Counted from the stretch's first letter, positions 26,651 through 36,311 are shown. The stretch is DNA of 64,000 nucleotides from Porifericola rhodea (GCF_030506305.1 NZ_CP119421.1:62001-126000), one strand, 5' to 3'. Numbers and translations are program-made. Notes: a model not told the origin generated them from the sequence alone.

Positions 26651-27181
26651 ATGATTTTTACTGAGACCAAACTAGCAGGCGCTTTTATTATAGATTTGAA
26701 AAAAATTGAAGATGAGCGCGGCTTTTTTTCCAGAGCATTTTGTGCCGAAGAATACAAAGAGCATGGCCTTAACCCTACAGTAGCTCAGGCTAATTTATCC
26801 CGATCAGAGAAAAAATATACACTGAGAGGCTTCCACTATCAGGTGGAAGGCGCTGAGGAAGCCAAAACTGTTCGCTGTATCAAAGGGAAGATACTGGATG
26901 TCATCATTGATCTTCGCAAAGACTCTCCCACATACTGCCAGCATATTGCTGTAGAGCTGTCCGAGACGAATCACAGAGCCTTATATGTACCAGAGCATTT
27001 TGCCCACTCTTTTATCACCTTAGAAGAACATTCGGAGGTGTATTACCTGGTATCTAACTTTTACGCACCAGGCAAAGAAAAGGGTATACGTTGGAATGAT
27101 CCACACTTTAAGATTGACTGGCCTACTGAATACCCCATAGTATCAGACAAGGATCAGAATCACCCAGACTTTCAGCCATAA
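26651..27181 (+). CDS. rfbC: dTDP-4-dehydrorhamnose 3,5-epimerase-family protein
   Basis: A 176-residue cupin epimerase. It has the expected GFFSRAF, LRGFHYQ (catalytic His), DLRKDSPT and YVPEHFAHSF segments and a normal length. The family epimerises C3 and C5 of dTDP-4-keto-6-deoxyglucose. Here no RmlA, RmlB or RmlD is near, and the partner RfbF suggests a CDP sugar, so it may act on a CDP-linked keto sugar or depend on a distant rml locus. Confidence 0.9.
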   Translation: MIFTETKLAGAFIIDLKKIEDERGFFSRAFCAEEYKEHGLNPTVAQANLSRSEKKYTLRGFHYQVEGAEEAKTVRCIKGKILDVIIDLRKDSPTYCQHIAVELSETNHRALYVPEHFAHSFITLEEHSEVYYLVSNFYAPGKEKGIRWNDPHFKIDWPTEYPIVSDKDQNHPDFQP

Positions 27182-27188
27182 AATAGAA

Positions 27189-27218
27189 AAAGCCAGCCTT
27201 CACCTGAAGGCCGGCTTT
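27189..27218. terminator. Terminator-like hairpin after rfbC
   Basis: A 13-bp stem with one mismatch (AAAGCCAGCCTTC/GAAGGCCGGCTTT) and 4-nt loop lies between convergent rfbC and the DUF4142 gene. T runs on both sides are short, so it may work in both directions. Confidence 0.65.
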
Positions 27219-27244
27219 AAACCACAAAAAGAGTAAAACCAAAA

Positions 27245-27832
27245 TTAACTTAATTCTTCCAGTAGAGCTTCAGCTTTTTCCTGATGCTCATCCTGAGTTT
27301 CTTTTATTTCAGCAGCTAAACCAGCAGTAATAGGGTTGTCGTCCTTTTCCAACATCCTGTTTAGCCTATCTGTATTTTCTTCAAGCTCAGCTACTACCCC
27401 TGCTAGGTAGGCCTTATCAAACTCAGACTGAGAAAGGTTCTGAATACTATCCAGTATCATTCTCTGGTCTGCGCCTATAGCCTCAGGCAAATCAGTATTG
27501 GTAGTTTGTGCTAACTGCTCAATGTCTACCCTAACCTCTTCAGTTGCCTTCATTATTGCCTCTGCCAGTTCTTTTACCGAAGTGCTACTAGCCTTCTCCG
27601 CCGCTATTTCGCTCATATGGTATTGCAGTCTGTTATTCATAAAAGTTAGCAGTACCAAATCAACCGCATCAGCATCTTCAGTCTCTTCCTCTCCCTGCTC
27701 TACAAGTATAGTATCAGATTCTGTAGAAGCAGTATTTTCACTCGTAGCACCATTCTTATTAGTATCACAGGCGCTTATGAGGAAAATTACTAAAATGTAG
27801 TTGAAAATATAAACAAATATTGTCTTTTTCAT
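27245..27832 (-). CDS. DUF4142-like lipoprotein
   Basis: A 195-residue protein with a lipoprotein signal (lipobox ISAC, Cys 22), an acidic linker and a helical region (about 55-190) resembling the ferritin-like DUF4142 domain. In this family the two helical pairs are of unknown function and no metal ligands are obvious here. It is likely a periplasmic lipoprotein transcribed alone. Confidence 0.65.
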   Translation of the reverse strand: MKKTIFVYIFNYILVIFLISACDTNKNGATSENTASTESDTILVEQGEEETEDADAVDLVLLTFMNNRLQYHMSEIAAEKASSTSVKELAEAIMKATEEVRVDIEQLAQTTNTDLPEAIGADQRMILDSIQNLSQSEFDKAYLAGVVAELEENTDRLNRMLEKDDNPITAGLAAEIKETQDEHQEKAEALLEELS

Positions 27833-27877
27833 AGTTAAAAAAATTTTTATTGTCTAAATGCTAAACAGCACTTAGAC

Positions 27878-28882
27878 TCAAATGTTTCCTTTCGGCAAGC
27901 TGCTTAAATCAGGTTTGTTAGTGTAGGCTTCTTTCTGTAAAAAGAAATATTTGATTAGTCCATAGCCATACCCCAGAAATACACTTGCTGAGGTAAAAAT
28001 GCTATAAAAGCCTACCTTAAGAGAGCCGTAACGAAAAAAAGCTTCTGCGAATACCGCAACAAAATATAATAGCAATGCTGCCAACATTAAACCGCTAAGT
28101 GCTGGAGAAATTAGTGAGAGTACAAGCATAGCTAAAAGATAAAAGTAAAAGCCTAAGGGGAGCAGGTGCATGAGCTTCAGGCTTTCGGGGTAAATTCTGT
28201 ATAAGTTGATACGAGATTTGCCAAACCACTCCATTTGCTTGAGAAAGCCTCTAAGGGTAGGCTTTCGTTTATGATAGACATAAGCATCAGGAATAAGCCC
28301 TGTTTTAAAGCCCCATTTCTGTATACGAATGCTTAGCTCTATATCTTCCCCGCAATTGGGCAGTGTATAACCTTTGGTTTTTTCATAGACCTCTCGCGAC
28401 ATGCCCATATTAAAGCTTCTGGGGTAATAGGTGCCAGCGGCTTTCTTACGTCCACGTGTGCCCCCGGTAGTCAGGTAAGAGGTAAGAGCAAAATCCGCGG
28501 CCTTTTGCTTAGAGGTAAATGATGTATGCGCCTTGTCTGGCCCACCGTACGCATCCAGAAAATCTTTACGCAGATAGTCGTGCACACTTTGCATATAGTG
28601 TGTAGGAATGATAATGTCAGAATCAAGAATGATCAGGTAATCTCCTTTTGCCCGGGCTAGTCCATAATTTCGGGAGTAGCCCTGTCCATCATTACCCTTG
28701 AGGTGGTAGTGAATATCCAGTCGGTCTTTATATGTCTCCACTACTTTGTCAGACTTAATTTCCGATCCACTCTCTACTACCAGTACTTCAAAGTGAGTAT
28801 AAGTCTGCTCGCACAATCCTTCCAGCACCTCCTGTATATCTTCCGGGCGATTGTATACAGGAATAATGAGTGAGAAAAACAT
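27878..28882 (-). CDS. Family 2 glycosyltransferase with C-terminal membrane segments
   Basis: A 334-residue GT2 with an N-terminal GT-A domain (SLIIPVYNRPEDI at the start, ILDSDIII as the metal-binding DxD region) and two or three hydrophobic C-terminal segments (about 235-310). It probably transfers sugars to lipid or glycan acceptors at the inner membrane. It lies 1 bp downstream of another GT2 and shares its operon. Confidence 0.85.
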   Translation of the reverse strand: MFFSLIIPVYNRPEDIQEVLEGLCEQTYTHFEVLVVESGSEIKSDKVVETYKDRLDIHYHLKGNDGQGYSRNYGLARAKGDYLIILDSDIIIPTHYMQSVHDYLRKDFLDAYGGPDKAHTSFTSKQKAADFALTSYLTTGGTRGRKKAAGTYYPRSFNMGMSREVYEKTKGYTLPNCGEDIELSIRIQKWGFKTGLIPDAYVYHKRKPTLRGFLKQMEWFGKSRINLYRIYPESLKLMHLLPLGFYFYLLAMLVLSLISPALSGLMLAALLLYFVAVFAEAFFRYGSLKVGFYSIFTSASVFLGYGYGLIKYFFLQKEAYTNKPDLSSLPKGNI

Positions 28883-28883
28883 A

Positions 28884-29873
28884 CTAGAATACTTTTTTTC
28901 GGGGATAACTTATTTTCTCAGAGATGATGTAGTCATTTTTTTTCTGGGAGTTCATGGTAAGCATTTCGGCAACAAAACCGGCCATAAATAGCTGTACACC
29001 CACGATAACGGCTACAAGCGCCAGAAAGAAAAGTGGCTGCTCTGTTACTTCTCTCACTGGCAGTTTAAAGTGTAGTTTGTACAGCTTGTCTATAATAAGC
29101 CCGATTGTAACTATAATTCCAAAGAAAAAGCTTAATGTACCCATAGTACCAAAAAAGTGCATGGGTCTCTTTTTAAATTTAGATACAAAAGTGATAGACA
29201 GCAGATCCAGAAAACCATAAATGAAGCGCTCCAGCCCAAATTTTGAGCTACCATACTTACGAGCGCGGTGCTCCACCACCTTCTCTCCTATGCGATCAAA
29301 ACCATGCCGTTTGGTAATCATAGGGATGTAGCGGTGCATCTCTCCATATAGTTCAATACTTTTTACTACATCCTTGTGGTAGGATTTAAGGCCACAATTA
29401 AAATCGTGAAGGTTGATACCTGAAATTTTACGGGTAACAAAGTTGAAGAATAAAGAAGGAATAGTTTTACTGATAGGGTCATGGCGTTTCTTTTTCCAGC
29501 CAGATACCAGATCGTACCCTTCTTCTTTAATCATACGATAAAGTTCAGGAATTTCGTCGGGACTATCCTGTAAGTCGGCATCCATGGTAATAACTACATC
29601 TCCCTGTACATGCTCAAAGCCGGTATGCAGGGCAGCAGACTTACCATAATTCCTGTTAAAGCGGATTCCCTCAATATTGGGGTTGTTTTTGGCTATCTCA
29701 CTAATTACCTCCCACGAACGATCGCGACTTCCATCGTCAATCAGTAATATCTCGTACTTAAATTTGTGCTCATGCATCACCCTTTCTATCCATGCACATA
29801 ATTCAGGAAGAGACTCCTCTTCGTTAAGGAGAGGAATGACGACCGATATGTCTTTCTTCACTTCTAATTCCAT
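28884..29873 (-). CDS. Polyprenyl-phosphate-type glycosyltransferase (GT2, DPM1/GtrB-like)
   Basis: A 329-residue GT2 of the dolichol-phosphate-mannose/GtrB/ArnC type. The N-terminal domain has VVIPLLNEEESL, then DADLQDSPDEIPEL, the hallmark of enzymes that load a sugar onto polyprenyl phosphate. Two membrane segments follow near 235 and 270. It likely supplies a lipid-linked sugar for envelope modification. It overlaps the DUF4199 gene upstream by one base. Confidence 0.88.
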   Translation of the reverse strand: MELEVKKDISVVIPLLNEEESLPELCAWIERVMHEHKFKYEILLIDDGSRDRSWEVISEIAKNNPNIEGIRFNRNYGKSAALHTGFEHVQGDVVITMDADLQDSPDEIPELYRMIKEEGYDLVSGWKKKRHDPISKTIPSLFFNFVTRKISGINLHDFNCGLKSYHKDVVKSIELYGEMHRYIPMITKRHGFDRIGEKVVEHRARKYGSSKFGLERFIYGFLDLLSITFVSKFKKRPMHFFGTMGTLSFFFGIIVTIGLIIDKLYKLHFKLPVREVTEQPLFFLALVAVIVGVQLFMAGFVAEMLTMNSQKKNDYIISEKISYPRKKVF

Positions 29874-30397
29874 TATCTAAAGTCTGCTGTCTCTTTCTTT
29901 TTTACAATAAGCGCGATGATCAGGGCTAAAACAGCTCCTCCTAAAATACTGGTATAAAAGAAACTGAGCAGTAAATTGTTTACGCTAAATGAGTTGTCAG
30001 ATTCCAGTTCAGCCACCATCTCGTCTATGGTCTGGTCATCTGCACCAAAGCGCTCCATCATAGATGCAGACTGGTTAATAATTGCTTCCTGAATCTGCGC
30101 GGGCAGCTCAGGAGTAAGCACATGATATTGTAAAATACTATACAGCGTAGCGATAGCTCCGGCTATAACGATGATAAGCCAGGTAGACATAAATCCTTCT
30201 TTAAAAGTAAGTGTACCTCCCATTTCTGCACGTAGCTGGTAGCCAGCGTAGATGAGTATAGCGATGGTAATACCAAAATTGATAAAACCTACCCACCAGG
30301 CGCTTGCAAGCAGGCTATAGTCAATAATAATGATTGAGGCAGATATTACAATACTGATTATTCCCAGTATCAAACCATATTTAAGGTCGTGGTTCAT
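29873..30397 (-). CDS. DUF4199 membrane protein
   Basis: A 174-residue integral membrane protein with four predicted hydrophobic segments (about 10-25, 35-52, 70-90 and 145-165) and a hydrophilic loop before the last. The layout and the central GTLTFKEGF segment match DUF4199. No function is known. It overlaps the following DUF4199 gene by 4 bp (ATGA), so the pair is translationally coupled. Confidence 0.75.
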   Translation of the reverse strand: MNHDLKYGLILGIISIVISASIIIIDYSLLASAWWVGFINFGITIAILIYAGYQLRAEMGGTLTFKEGFMSTWLIIVIAGAIATLYSILQYHVLTPELPAQIQEAIINQSASMMERFGADDQTIDEMVAELESDNSFSVNNLLLSFFYTSILGGAVLALIIALIVKKKETADFR

Positions 30398-30954
30398 AGT
30401 TTGTTTGATTTAAGTGAGGTGGGTTGTTGTCTTAAGATCACCGCTATAATGGTAGTAATAAAGAAACCGACTAGAATTTTACGGATAAAGTCATCCAGTG
30501 CCAGATCAAAAGAGGTGGCAGCCTTCACATCCAATAATGACTGCTCATAGGTAGCCTCGCCGAGCTGATCTACCAGATTATCTTTAGAGCTTTCTATAAG
30601 CTCTGTCCTGTTGGTAACATAATCTACCAGCATTTCTGGGTTGGCTACTTCCAGATACAGCCATATAAATGAAGCAGAGACTATTGCCAAAATTATATAA
30701 GTGAAGAAGCCAATACTCATTCCTTGCCAGAAGTGGAGCAAACCATCGTTATAGTATTTTTTAAACTCTTTGATACTAAAGAAAACAAATATTGGCACAA
30801 AGAAAAAGCTGAATAGGTTACCACTGATGAGAGGGTTCTTACCAAACCAGTGTAACACAAAAAACAGGAGTACAGATAGTCCTCCACCTACTACTCCATA
30901 TTTGAAAGGTACCAGCACGTAAGGGTTTTTAAACAGGTTTTGTTGATCGGCCAT
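30394..30954 (-). CDS. DUF4199 membrane protein (second copy)
   Basis: A 186-residue membrane protein with the same four-segment topology as its neighbour and the LLHFWQGMSIGFFTYII central segment of DUF4199. The two probably arose by duplication and may form a heteromer. It follows the dihydroorotase-like gene by 6 bp and heads into the glycosyltransferases, so it may serve lipid-linked sugar transport or processing, but this is only inferred from order. Confidence 0.75.
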   Translation of the reverse strand: MADQQNLFKNPYVLVPFKYGVVGGGLSVLLFFVLHWFGKNPLISGNLFSFFFVPIFVFFSIKEFKKYYNDGLLHFWQGMSIGFFTYIILAIVSASFIWLYLEVANPEMLVDYVTNRTELIESSKDNLVDQLGEATYEQSLLDVKAATSFDLALDDFIRKILVGFFITTIIAVILRQQPTSLKSNKL

Positions 30955-30960
30955 GCTTTA

Positions 30961-32250
30961 CTAAAGATCAGTTCTAAAGCGTTTGTGATAAAATGTACCC
31001 CAAACCTTAGCTTTTAGTTCCTTTTGCCAAAATGGAGAGTTTTTTGATTTTGAGCGATTGCTTTGGCTATCTAGTGTCCAGAGGCTGTCCAAATCAAAAA
31101 GGCAGAGGTTGGCATTTGCACCTTCTTCAAGATGGGCTTCCAGGCCGAGCAGTATACGAGGGCTTACTGTCAGCTTCTCCAGCACATAGTCGTACAATTC
31201 ATCTTCGCTAAATACACTGGCAACAATAGGCAATACGGTTTGCAGGCCAGTCATTCCAAAGGCAGCCAGGTTAAATTCACATTTCTTATTTTCCTCATCC
31301 TGCGGTTGGTGAGAAGAGACAATAGCATCCACTGTACCATCCAATACACCACTGATAAGTGCCAGACGATCTTCTTCGGTACGTAAAGGTGGGTTTACTC
31401 TTAGGTTTGTATCAAAATCAGCAAGGTCTTCATCAGTAAAGATTAACTGGTGGGCAGCTACATCGCAGCTTACTGAGAGTCCTTTTTGCTTGGCTGCTTT
31501 AATCATTTCTATACCTGCTTTAGATGAAATATTGCTGAAGTGAAGTCGTGGAGGAGCACCCACTGATAGCTCAGACACATACTCCAGCAAATGCAGGTCG
31601 CGCTCAATAGAGAGGCTTTCAGAGAGTACGGGAATACCTTTCATGCCCAGCATCGTACTTTGTATGCCTTCATGCATATCTCCATACTGGGTAAGGTGCT
31701 GGTCTTCGGGGCGATTGATAAGCAGGCTATCCATTTTCTGCATATACTGAAGGGCTTTCAGCATCACCTGTGTATGCCATAAGGCATGAAGGCCATCAGA
31801 AAAAGCAACTGCACCTGCATGGTAGAGATCTATCATTTCAGTAAGCTCCTCTCCTTTGGCATCGCGCGTTACCGCAGCTATGGGGTGCAGCCTGATTGGC
31901 TTGTCCATTGCTTCGCTTAAATAACGTATATCGCTTTTAGATTGTACTACGGGGGAGGTATTAGGCAGCAGCGCTACCTCTGTAAAGCCTCCGGCAATAG
32001 CCGCTTCTGCACCGGTATTCAAATCTTCTTTATGCTCTTCACCGGGATCGCTAAAGTGCGCCTGCATATCAAACCAGCCCAGAGAGAGCAGTTTTCCCTG
32101 AGCATCTATTAGCCTGGCGCCATCTGCCGACAGGCTATTGGCAGCAGAGATTTTACTTATTTTGCCATCCTCAATGAGGAGGTCAATCTCTTTTTTATGA
32201 AATGAAGATGATTTATGGATAAGTCTTGCAGAGCGAAGCAGTACTTTCAT
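30961..32250 (-). CDS. Dihydroorotase-like protein, probably non-catalytic
   Basis: A 429-residue amidohydrolase of the type I dihydroorotase fold, the family that closes carbamoyl-aspartate in pyrimidine synthesis. Most metal ligands are gone: the HxH motif is Q63-A-H65, the carbamylated Lys is S151, both later histidines align with N179 and N240, and the catalytic Asp aligns with S313. The rest of the chain is well kept (PNTSPVV, RVNPPLR). Non-catalytic dihydroorotases (PyrX-like) are known as partners of aspartate transcarbamoylase, so it may be structural. The same operon carries DUF4199 and glycosyltransferase genes. Confidence 0.85.
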   Translation of the reverse strand: MKVLLRSARLIHKSSSFHKKEIDLLIEDGKISKISAANSLSADGARLIDAQGKLLSLGWFDMQAHFSDPGEEHKEDLNTGAEAAIAGGFTEVALLPNTSPVVQSKSDIRYLSEAMDKPIRLHPIAAVTRDAKGEELTEMIDLYHAGAVAFSDGLHALWHTQVMLKALQYMQKMDSLLINRPEDQHLTQYGDMHEGIQSTMLGMKGIPVLSESLSIERDLHLLEYVSELSVGAPPRLHFSNISSKAGIEMIKAAKQKGLSVSCDVAAHQLIFTDEDLADFDTNLRVNPPLRTEEDRLALISGVLDGTVDAIVSSHQPQDEENKKCEFNLAAFGMTGLQTVLPIVASVFSEDELYDYVLEKLTVSPRILLGLEAHLEEGANANLCLFDLDSLWTLDSQSNRSKSKNSPFWQKELKAKVWGTFYHKRFRTDL

Positions 32251-32400
32251 GATAAATAGATCAGTGCTTTATGATTGCCAGAATTGGGGCAATTTTACGG
32301 ATAATCTGATTGCAGTACAAGCAGAACTGTTAGTGAGCTGTACAGACTAATGCTTTTTATATTAACAGTCCTTTTTTTACGTACAAATTTACCATCAGAC

Positions 32401-34563
32401 TCATAAGAATCTGATCAGCAATATCTCTATCAGCAGAAACAAAAGGGAAAGCAGCAGTGCGTACTTCCATAATGCAATATTGGTCTGCTCGCTGCGAATC
32501 ATCCCCGCAAAAGCTTCTACATCTTCTGCTTCATAAATATTGACATTAGCCGCGTTTTCTGCCAGCTGCTCCAGTTCGCTAAGCTGATACTGCTCAATTA
32601 AGGATTCACTTTTATCAATATTAAATGAGAGATTGAGCAAAGGATTTGAGCTACTGGCGCTACTTGTCTCTTCTGCCCTTACCAGATCATAAAAGCCCGC
32701 CTTGATTACCCCCTGAGGCACTTCCATCAATAATCTGCCACTTAGCATTCGTTGACTGGGTATCACCTCTTCCTCTCCCCTGCCAAGCTTGTACAGATAC
32801 CGGCTATCTTCGGTATTACTCTCAGAGAGTGTATCATTAAAACTGGCAGTTTCCAGTGCTATCACCGGATTATCCACATAATAGTAGAGCTGGTTATTCA
32901 TAGATTTACTACGCGAAGCCAGGCGATACATTACCGGAACAAAGATCGCGTGTCTATGAATACCAGTGAACGCATCACGAAGGGGGCTGGCGAAGAAAGC
33001 AAGCTGCTCAGAAGAAGCATTTTCGGACATAATGTAACGGCTGCTTAGCATCAGTAGGTAAGGCTCACCTGTTCGATATCTTAGCAGTGGCTCGCCTTGC
33101 AGATTATGCTCCATAATTTTCTCGGCTGGCGGCATTACAAAATTTTCTGTTTCTCCTTCAAACATACCCTCAAAGAAAGGGTTTGCCATATCCAGATTGG
33201 CCAGAGCCTGACGATCGGCTTGTATTGAGTCAGGTAGGTCTATACGTTCAGCACTGATACCTGAATTGCCTGTCACTTCCGCCAGAAGGGAGAGGTCCGC
33301 ACTCGCCGGAGGAATAAACAGGATATGTCCACCATTAGCCAAATACTCCCGCAGGTAAGGCGTAACGGCAGTGCCCGACTGCCCTCCGGAACTACCAATT
33401 TCATTGAGTATCACCAGATCGGAGCTTTCTATGAGGCTGTAATCCAGGTTACTTACACTATAAGATTGCAGATCAAAAATGTTACGGTTGGCATATACCT
33501 TCGCCACCGCAGTGCTATCCTGACGACCAAGCTGCTCAGACTTAATCTCCAGCACAGAAATTTTATCGCCGAGGTTTAACGTAAAGAAAAACTCATTGTC
33601 AAAAGTGACCGGATAATCTTCAAATACAAGCTGACAGCGGTTGTTGCGTGCCAGAGGAAAGTTTAGGGTAAACTCTACCATACCGCTGGTATGAGCAGGT
33701 ATATTGAGGCTAGCACTGGCTACTTGCTCCTCGTTAATTAGCAGGCGTACAATTTGATCACTGATATCTTCGCTCCCATCATTTTTTAGTACTGCCGCCA
33801 GTTCATTGGCCTCATCTGCCAGTACAAAGGGGTTAGCCAGGTAGATAGAATCAACATATACGTTCTGTTCAAAGCTACTGCTAATTGGCACCAGTTTGAT
33901 GTTGTTTAGGCTATCTTCGGTAAACACTTCCGGACTACCAAAAGTAGAACGTTGAAAATCGGAGATCACATAGATATCTGCACGTCTGTTGCCAGCACTA
34001 CCAAAAGCAGCATCATCAATATCGCTTCGTATTTTGCTTTCTACCTCTTCTGCCGTACGTACTACGCCGCTCAGTTCCACCTCCGCTATCAGTTCACTTA
34101 GCTCATCGCTACTTTTAGGCACGCGTGAGAAGTTGGCAAACTCATTCGTTAGAAATTTATATTGTGTATTACGAGGGTATAAGGCCAGGATTTCTTCTAT
34201 ATAATTTACTCCCTGATCAATACCCCTGATGTTAGAGCTGAGCTCCGACGACATGCTTAGAGAGTTGTCCAGATAGATATACACCAGCTTTTCCGCGTTA
34301 TTTCCATCGTCGGCGCTTTCCTTACCAGGAAGAAAGGGCTGAGCAAAAGTAATGACCAGAAAAGTGATAAAAAGCAGGCGAGCCAGTAAAATTAATAAGT
34401 GTTTAACCTTAAGTTTAGAGGTAGTAGCTTCCTTTACATTTTTAAGAAAAAGGTTATTACTAAAGTATACTTTCTTGGTTCTTCTAAAATTAAATAAATG
34501 TATAATAATGGGAATGCTCAATGCCAGGAGCCCCCATAAAAACTGCGGATATACAAAACTCAT
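32401..34563 (-). CDS. BatA-domain / VWA-like membrane protein
   Basis: A 720-residue protein beginning with the N-terminal BatA double-membrane domain (FLWGLLALSIPIIIHLFNF and a second hydrophobic stretch around 60-80). A VWA-like region starts near residue 93 with the MIDAS-type DNSLSMS and YVISDFQRS. A long extracytoplasmic part follows, and a single C-terminal membrane anchor ends the chain. Such proteins are common in Bacteroidota and are associated with stress or envelope function, but their role is not established. It is transcribed away from the dihydroorotase-like gene with 150 bp between. Confidence 0.8.
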   Translation of the reverse strand: MSFVYPQFLWGLLALSIPIIIHLFNFRRTKKVYFSNNLFLKNVKEATTSKLKVKHLLILLARLLFITFLVITFAQPFLPGKESADDGNNAEKLVYIYLDNSLSMSSELSSNIRGIDQGVNYIEEILALYPRNTQYKFLTNEFANFSRVPKSSDELSELIAEVELSGVVRTAEEVESKIRSDIDDAAFGSAGNRRADIYVISDFQRSTFGSPEVFTEDSLNNIKLVPISSSFEQNVYVDSIYLANPFVLADEANELAAVLKNDGSEDISDQIVRLLINEEQVASASLNIPAHTSGMVEFTLNFPLARNNRCQLVFEDYPVTFDNEFFFTLNLGDKISVLEIKSEQLGRQDSTAVAKVYANRNIFDLQSYSVSNLDYSLIESSDLVILNEIGSSGGQSGTAVTPYLREYLANGGHILFIPPASADLSLLAEVTGNSGISAERIDLPDSIQADRQALANLDMANPFFEGMFEGETENFVMPPAEKIMEHNLQGEPLLRYRTGEPYLLMLSSRYIMSENASSEQLAFFASPLRDAFTGIHRHAIFVPVMYRLASRSKSMNNQLYYYVDNPVIALETASFNDTLSESNTEDSRYLYKLGRGEEEVIPSQRMLSGRLLMEVPQGVIKAGFYDLVRAEETSSASSSNPLLNLSFNIDKSESLIEQYQLSELEQLAENAANVNIYEAEDVEAFAGMIRSEQTNIALWKYALLLSLLFLLIEILLIRFL

Positions 34564-34695
34564 TAGCGATAAATTAGCGATTAAGCTTCGCCTCCGGGCT
34601 TAAGAGAGACGGTCTACTCTAAAAAAGCGTGAAAACTTCAGCTTATTGTATACAACTGAAAAAATTAATATCAGTTGATAAGATACAAAAAAATG

Positions 34696-35181
34696 CTAAT
34701 CCAACAGTGGAAAATAAAGATCGGCCAATTCGCGGAAGCAGGCGTCTCCTCCTTTACGTGACAACACAATTTTAGCCTCTTCTCTGATATGAGGCACTGC
34801 ATCCGCCGGACAGGCAGACATACCTACCTTACGCATAATTTCCAGATCGTTAATGTCATCGCCCATAAATAGCACCTGCTCAGGGGTGATACCCAACTCT
34901 TTTATCCAGGTGTTAAGCACTTGGGTTTTGGGGTCATTACCTACATAGCAATATTTTACCCCCAACATTTCTGCACGCTTGGTAACGGTACGCAAACTAC
35001 TGCTGGCACTTAAAAAAGCTATATTCATACCCTTCTTCAAAAGGCGCTTGATAGCCATACCGTCTTTGGTATTGTATTTTTTAAATTCATCTCCATTTTC
35101 GGTAATGTATACACCACCATCGGTAAGGGTTCCATCTATGTCTAATACGATAAGCTTGATATGGCTCAGATCCAGGCTCAT
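34696..35181 (-). CDS. kdsC: KdsC-type HAD phosphatase
   Basis: A 161-residue HAD-IIIA phosphatase without a cap domain. Catalytic aspartates lie in LDIDGTLTDG, and later motifs SASSS and GDDINDLEIM complete the active site. KdsC removes phosphate from KDO 8-phosphate, and sequence alone cannot exclude sialic-acid or similar 3-deoxy-sugar phosphates. Its gene precedes a DAHP synthase rather than KdsA, which is unusual context. Confidence 0.85.
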   Translation of the reverse strand: MSLDLSHIKLIVLDIDGTLTDGGVYITENGDEFKKYNTKDGMAIKRLLKKGMNIAFLSASSSLRTVTKRAEMLGVKYCYVGNDPKTQVLNTWIKELGITPEQVLFMGDDINDLEIMRKVGMSACPADAVPHIREEAKIVLSRKGGDACFRELADLYFPLLD

Positions 35182-35309
35182 TTAATATGGGGTTGCTTAG
35201 GTAGTAAAATAGGATAAAAAAGATATTAGCTTTTGCACCAAAAAAAATGCTCGCAACAAAATTTATAAGTTACTCAAAATGAGCACAAAAGCTAATCTTC
35301 TATAGGTGC

Positions 35310-36311
35310 TTATACGATTTTTCTGCCAATAGCAGCTGCGATAGGTTCCAGGCTACGATACATTGTACGGAACTCATCGTGGTTTAACTGCTGTGCGGCA
35401 TCAGACTTAGCCTGCTTAGGTGTAGGATGGGTTTCTATCAGCAAACCATCTACTCCCATAGCTACGCTGGCGCGCGTAAGGTCAGGAATACCGTAAGCTA
35501 TACCCATCGCATGACTGGGGTCAAGAACTACCGGCAGGTTGGTGTGCTCTTTAAGGTAAGACACACCACATAAGTCCAGAGAAAAGCGAGTCTTGGTTTC
35601 AAAGGTACGTATACCTCTTTCGCAGAGCATAACCTGCTCATTGCCTCCTGACAGGATAAATTCGGCTGCCTGCACAAACTCCTGTAATGTGGCTCCAAAA
35701 TGCCTTTTTAATAATACTGGCTTATTGGCTTTACCACATCTTCTTAAAATTCCCTGGTCGTACATAGCCTTGGAACCTACCTGCACAATATCAGCGTACT
35801 CAATTACAGCGTCTACGTGGGTAGCATCTCTAACTTCGGTAATAATATTAAGGCCATACTCTTCGCGTACTTCCGCAAGCATTCTTAAGCCTTCCATACC
35901 CAAACCCTGAAAAGAGTACGGTGATGTACGTGGCTTAAAACAACCCGCACGCAGAGTAGTAATATTTAGTTCTTTTAGCAGGTTAGCACTTTGGGTAATC
36001 TGCTCTTTAGACTCTATAGAGCAGGGCCCGGTAATTAGCAGGGTGTTGTTGTGATTGCCACCCAGCTGTACATTCTTGCCCACCTGTATTTCACGAACAT
36101 CTTTTCTATATTTTTTGCTGGCCAGCTGAATATCGCTATCCATAACAAAATACTCATCTGCAGCAGAAGCCAAAGCCTCTGGCAGCTCTTTATCGCCAGA
36201 GCTGGTGATCAGTACATACTGTTCATTATTTTTAAAATAAGCTGCTTTGGTTTGTTCAGCCAGTTTTACAGCCTGTATCTCTTCTATACTTTTTTTCAGA
36301 TGAATGATCAT
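35310..36311 (-). CDS. aroF: 3-Deoxy-7-phosphoheptulonate (DAHP) synthase, type I-beta
   Basis: A 333-residue DAHP synthase with an N-terminal ferredoxin-like regulatory domain (1-75) and a TIM barrel. Catalytic and metal motifs are present: GPCSIES, FKPRTSPYSFQGLG, LLKRH, CERGIRTFE, DPSHA and ETHPTP. It condenses PEP with erythrose 4-phosphate to start aromatic biosynthesis. The segment QVGSKAMYDQGILRRCG differs from the usual QIGARNMQN form, and the KRG motif is KRH. It overlaps the upstream epimerase-CBS gene by 4 bp. Confidence 0.9.
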   Translation of the reverse strand: MIIHLKKSIEEIQAVKLAEQTKAAYFKNNEQYVLITSSGDKELPEALASAADEYFVMDSDIQLASKKYRKDVREIQVGKNVQLGGNHNNTLLITGPCSIESKEQITQSANLLKELNITTLRAGCFKPRTSPYSFQGLGMEGLRMLAEVREEYGLNIITEVRDATHVDAVIEYADIVQVGSKAMYDQGILRRCGKANKPVLLKRHFGATLQEFVQAAEFILSGGNEQVMLCERGIRTFETKTRFSLDLCGVSYLKEHTNLPVVLDPSHAMGIAYGIPDLTRASVAMGVDGLLIETHPTPKQAKSDAAQQLNHDEFRTMYRSLEPIAAAIGRKIV

